Translations under genes and position numbers: made by a program | Notes under the pieces: model-generated | What the model was told of the DNA's origin: nothing | Seen by the model: only the letters and a program-made list of their open reading frames with translations | Databases searched by the model: none | Part shown: positions 35,359 through 38,371 of the stretch, piece by piece | How positions within the stretch are numbered: position 1 is the stretch's first letter | How the letters are laid out: each line of letters begins with the position of its first letter | Assembly (NCBI GenBank): GCA_031263685.1 | Contig: JAISFI010000208.1 | Location: 1-38,371 of the forward strand | Source of the DNA: Dysgonamonadaceae bacterium | GTDB lineage: Bacteria > Bacteroidota > Bacteroidia > Bacteroidales > Azobacteroidaceae | Direction of reading: 5' to 3' | Length of the DNA stretch: 38,371 nucleotides

Positions 35359-38220
35359 ATGAAGAAAAAAACTTTACTTTTCTTTTGCATGATGGCATGT
35401 CTAACTGCAATTAGTGCTGTGACGCCAATAGAAGCTGGAAGTATTAAAAACAATACACTCCAGGCAGCCGCGTCGACAACCGAATCTATCGCTGATGGAC
35501 TTATTACCGTAAGCGACGACAACACGGATATCTGGTACTACATCGAGGTACCATATTCAAGCCAAGTAACTCCTATAGGGAGCATCATCAATGACCATTC
35601 CGGACGAGGTTTTACGGTGCTGACTTCGAAAGGTGCTTCAACCAACGCCCAGTTTAATCCACTACTCCCCAATAGTTTGCGCAAGGTACAGCAGTGGAAA
35701 GTTGTTGCCAACGGTAGCGACAAATATTCCCTCGTGAACGGAGAAGGGAAATATTTTGGTAATTTGAGGGAAGTAAGCACTCTCGAAGAGGCTCTTCAAT
35801 TCACTGTAACCAAGATGAATAATTACTTTGTTAAACTTCTAAATAGTAGCAACATTGCTTTAGGAGCACATCCCAACTATACCGAAGCGCGATTTGACGG
35901 AAATCCTACAAATACGAACCTGAATCAAAACACCGGTCTTCCCGCCGACGGTAATCCTGGTTTGCGTACCCTGCGCTTTGTTCCGATAGCGGAGATTGAC
36001 GATAACTATCCTGTTATTGAAGCGCAAAACAGCGTTCCTGTAGATTGGTTTTTCATTACAAGTACTGATCCCGACAAAACTGCAACTCCCTGTCTGACAC
36101 TAAAGGCCGACGGGACTACTTTTGAATTGGCAGCGCAAGCAACCGGATCGGATGACTTAAAAAGGCAACTCTTTGGCTTTGTGAGTAACGATAATGGCGA
36201 AAAGACCAATATCATCTGCTTGGCTGATCCCACTAAAAGTATGGACGTATCCAGCAATAGCCTCACTTTGAGTGCAATGGGAACCAAATCGTGGATTTTG
36301 AGGCACGTGATTGCTCCTGCTAATAGCAACAAAATACAGGGGGTGATTCGCGATTCAAGAGGCACTGCTTCTGGTACTACTTCCGGAGGAGTCATTATAA
36401 CCAACGAACTAAAAACAGAGAATTGGAATTATAATTTTACCACTTATGATAACAAGTACACATGGTTTTACGAGCCAGCTCCGACTTACGACGTAACGCT
36501 TACCGAGTCGGACGAAAACATTAGCATTGTCAATCCTTCTGTGAATGCCGGCGAGACTGCTACCTGTCCGGTAAAATATGGCCATTCACTTACTTTCTCA
36601 TATGCGGTAAATGATTCTTATGCTCCCGAAGTAACCGTAAATGGCACTCTATACCTCACAGGTGTCGCTGAAGCCGGTAGCGGCTTTACAAAATACACGC
36701 TTACCGTGTCCAATATTACGGAAAATACGGCAATTGTATTATCGGCTGTTCCTGCGATTGCTGTTACTGTAACTGCAGATGAACACATAAGCATCATTTC
36801 GCCTACATTAGACATCAATGATCAATATCTTTCCATTTCCAGTTCTTTCATACAGTTAGAGATGGATGAAGGTTACACACCCCGTATAACGTCTGTAGTT
36901 AACGCCGATACTGTCGCTCCTGCGATTACATCGCTTGGCAGCAACCTTTACAATATATTGCTTACTCAGATAACGGATGATGCAATTATAGCAATAGCTG
37001 CCGATCCCATCGTGCTGGATGTTGAAGTAACCGCAGGAATCGGTATCAGTCTGCAGGAAGCTCCCATAAACGCAAAATATTTCACAGACTACAGTTTGTC
37101 TTTTGTGTTTACCGAAGGCTATCACCATCCCTATGTAAAAGTCAATGGAACGCTTTGGCCTGTTGTGGAAAACGATGGCGTTTGCACGATAACGCTCCCG
37201 GATGTAAGAGAAAACAAAAGTATCCGGGTGGAAGCATTTGCACCGTCTCTCCTGCCGGTAACGGAAGATACATACGTGCGTGGAGGTAATACTATCACCA
37301 TTTATGGAACTGAGAATCAACATACAAATTATAGTCAGGAAGGAGTATTGATGGTTAGACACAGTTCTGCCGATATATATGAATTGAGATCTTATCTTCG
37401 TTTTGATCCCACAGCCGAAATACGCGCTACACCGTACAATCAGGTACTATTGAGATTGGTTATGGCAGCTAATCCGGATAGAACGTCCGGTAATCAATAC
37501 TACCAGATAAAAACAGCGCCGGCAACTTTAGACGCTATCAATACCATGACTTGGGTAAGTAATGGAGAAACACGTGCGGAACTCAAAGGAGATTCCATCT
37601 CGGAATATATTCGGGCTGGCTTCGTTTCGGAAGGTTTTGTGCCGGGAAAAGTAATGGAAACGGATGTTACCGAATATATTTTGGAAAATCTCGCCGAAGA
37701 TTCCATCCGCATCCAATTGGCCGGAGTCCTTACAAGTAGTGATATGCTTATACAGTTTTATGCAAGAGAAAGTGGAAATATCGACTATGTTCCCGTATTG
37801 GTTTTCAATGCGCTTCCTTCATCAGTAGATTTGACCGCAGACAATAACATCATACTTGTACTTCCGACCGAATCCGGCTCAACTCAGGTAGATTGTGGCG
37901 CTTCTTATACTGTTCAATTTAAAGTACTCGCAGGATATTCTGCACAAGTAACCGTAGATGAACAAATTGTTGATGCAGGTAACCCTGATGAGAATGGTAT
38001 TTATACTGTGACAATAAACAATATTAAAGCAAACATCGCTGTCGAAATAGCAGCTATACCGGGTACCAGTACTGACTGGATCATCAGCAACGATCCCGTA
38101 ATAGAAGTACACTATTATAATTTACTGGGTCAAGAAATATATGAACCCAATACTACAGATATTTATATCACCAAAAAGATTTATGCTTCAAAACGTGTTG
38201 AAATATCTAAAAACAGATAA
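35359..38220 (+). CDS. Large secreted modular surface protein (ricin/beta-trefoil-like N-terminal region, ~80 aa repeats, DNRLRE/CBM96-like domain, T9SS-like tail)
   Basis: Signal peptide 'MKKKTLLFFCMMACLTAISAVTPIEA'; repeats such as 'YDVTLTESDENISIVNPSVNAGETATCPVKYGHSLTFSYAVNDSYAPEVTVNGT...YTLTVSNITENTAIVLSAVP'; 'TEDTYVRGGNTITIYGTENQHTNYSQEGVLMVRHSSADIYELRSYLRFD'; tail 'EVHYYNLLGQEIYEPNTTDIYITKKIYASKRVEISKNR'. Confidence 0.8.
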   Translation: MKKKTLLFFCMMACLTAISAVTPIEAGSIKNNTLQAAASTTESIADGLITVSDDNTDIWYYIEVPYSSQVTPIGSIINDHSGRGFTVLTSKGASTNAQFNPLLPNSLRKVQQWKVVANGSDKYSLVNGEGKYFGNLREVSTLEEALQFTVTKMNNYFVKLLNSSNIALGAHPNYTEARFDGNPTNTNLNQNTGLPADGNPGLRTLRFVPIAEIDDNYPVIEAQNSVPVDWFFITSTDPDKTATPCLTLKADGTTFELAAQATGSDDLKRQLFGFVSNDNGEKTNIICLADPTKSMDVSSNSLTLSAMGTKSWILRHVIAPANSNKIQGVIRDSRGTASGTTSGGVIITNELKTENWNYNFTTYDNKYTWFYEPAPTYDVTLTESDENISIVNPSVNAGETATCPVKYGHSLTFSYAVNDSYAPEVTVNGTLYLTGVAEAGSGFTKYTLTVSNITENTAIVLSAVPAIAVTVTADEHISIISPTLDINDQYLSISSSFIQLEMDEGYTPRITSVVNADTVAPAITSLGSNLYNILLTQITDDAIIAIAADPIVLDVEVTAGIGISLQEAPINAKYFTDYSLSFVFTEGYHHPYVKVNGTLWPVVENDGVCTITLPDVRENKSIRVEAFAPSLLPVTEDTYVRGGNTITIYGTENQHTNYSQEGVLMVRHSSADIYELRSYLRFDPTAEIRATPYNQVLLRLVMAANPDRTSGNQYYQIKTAPATLDAINTMTWVSNGETRAELKGDSISEYIRAGFVSEGFVPGKVMETDVTEYILENLAEDSIRIQLAGVLTSSDMLIQFYARESGNIDYVPVLVFNALPSSVDLTADNNIILVLPTESGSTQVDCGASYTVQFKVLAGYSAQVTVDEQIVDAGNPDENGIYTVTINNIKANIAVEIAAIPGTSTDWIISNDPVIEVHYYNLLGQEIYEPNTTDIYITKKIYASKRVEISKNR

Positions 38221-38226
38221 ATTAAG

Positions 38227-38371
38227 TTAAGAACTAAAAGTTAAAAACTAAAAGTTGTGCAAAGCGCGGTAAACAGGCGACAGCCAATTATTAGTTCTCA
38301 ACATACCTGCGCCCGGAAAAAAAGCGCCTGCGATCCTATGAGATTTTGGGGCGTTTTTTTATGCCTTTTTA
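38227..38371 (+). repeat. Long direct repeat copy 2 (at least 145 bp; reaches the window end)
   Basis: Same order and orientation as 35064-35214, starting TTAAGAACTAAAAGTTAAAAACTAAAA and ending GCGTTTTTTTATGCCTTTTTA. Confidence 0.95.

Noticed and set aside
35064-38371. Integron cassette with attC sites
   Set aside because: No convincing RYYYAAC/GTTRRRY core pair at the element ends and no integrase in the window; reported only as direct-repeat-flanked.

Overview
Bacteroidetes (Bacteroidales-like) chromosomal window. Left to right: (i) the 5' end of a probable GH3 beta-glucosidase gene (minus strand, runs off the window); (ii) an AT-rich tripartite efflux operon (TolC / HlyD-EmrA / 14-TM MFS) with a divergent AraC-type regulator; (iii) an Abi_2 (AbiD/F-type HEPN) gene between repeat elements; (iv) a GC-richer glycan-utilisation cluster with a serine hydrolase, a very large multi-module GH5 with a T9SS tail, a GH78 alpha-L-rhamnosidase with a T9SS tail, a hybrid two-component regulator, an unusual single-ORF GH88-GH92 fusion and a stand-alone T9SS-tailed binding module, with no SusC/SusD visible; (v) a housekeeping block (DUF2185, HsdR_N-like, amn, holA, xseB, ispD, recG, M23/LysM peptidase, engB, aguA, aguB); (vi) a large modular surface protein bracketed by two near-identical ~150 bp direct repeats. 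The most interesting non-coding signals are: a 23-nt tandem array with a constant GAGCCTC 7-mer and a variable 16-mer between the HTCS and GH78 genes; five AAGCTT-centred palindromes at exact 22-bp spacing after the T9SS module gene; the ~150 bp structured direct repeats around the last gene; and several hairpin-rich intergenic elements. All family assignments come from reading the translated sequences; no database search was run.
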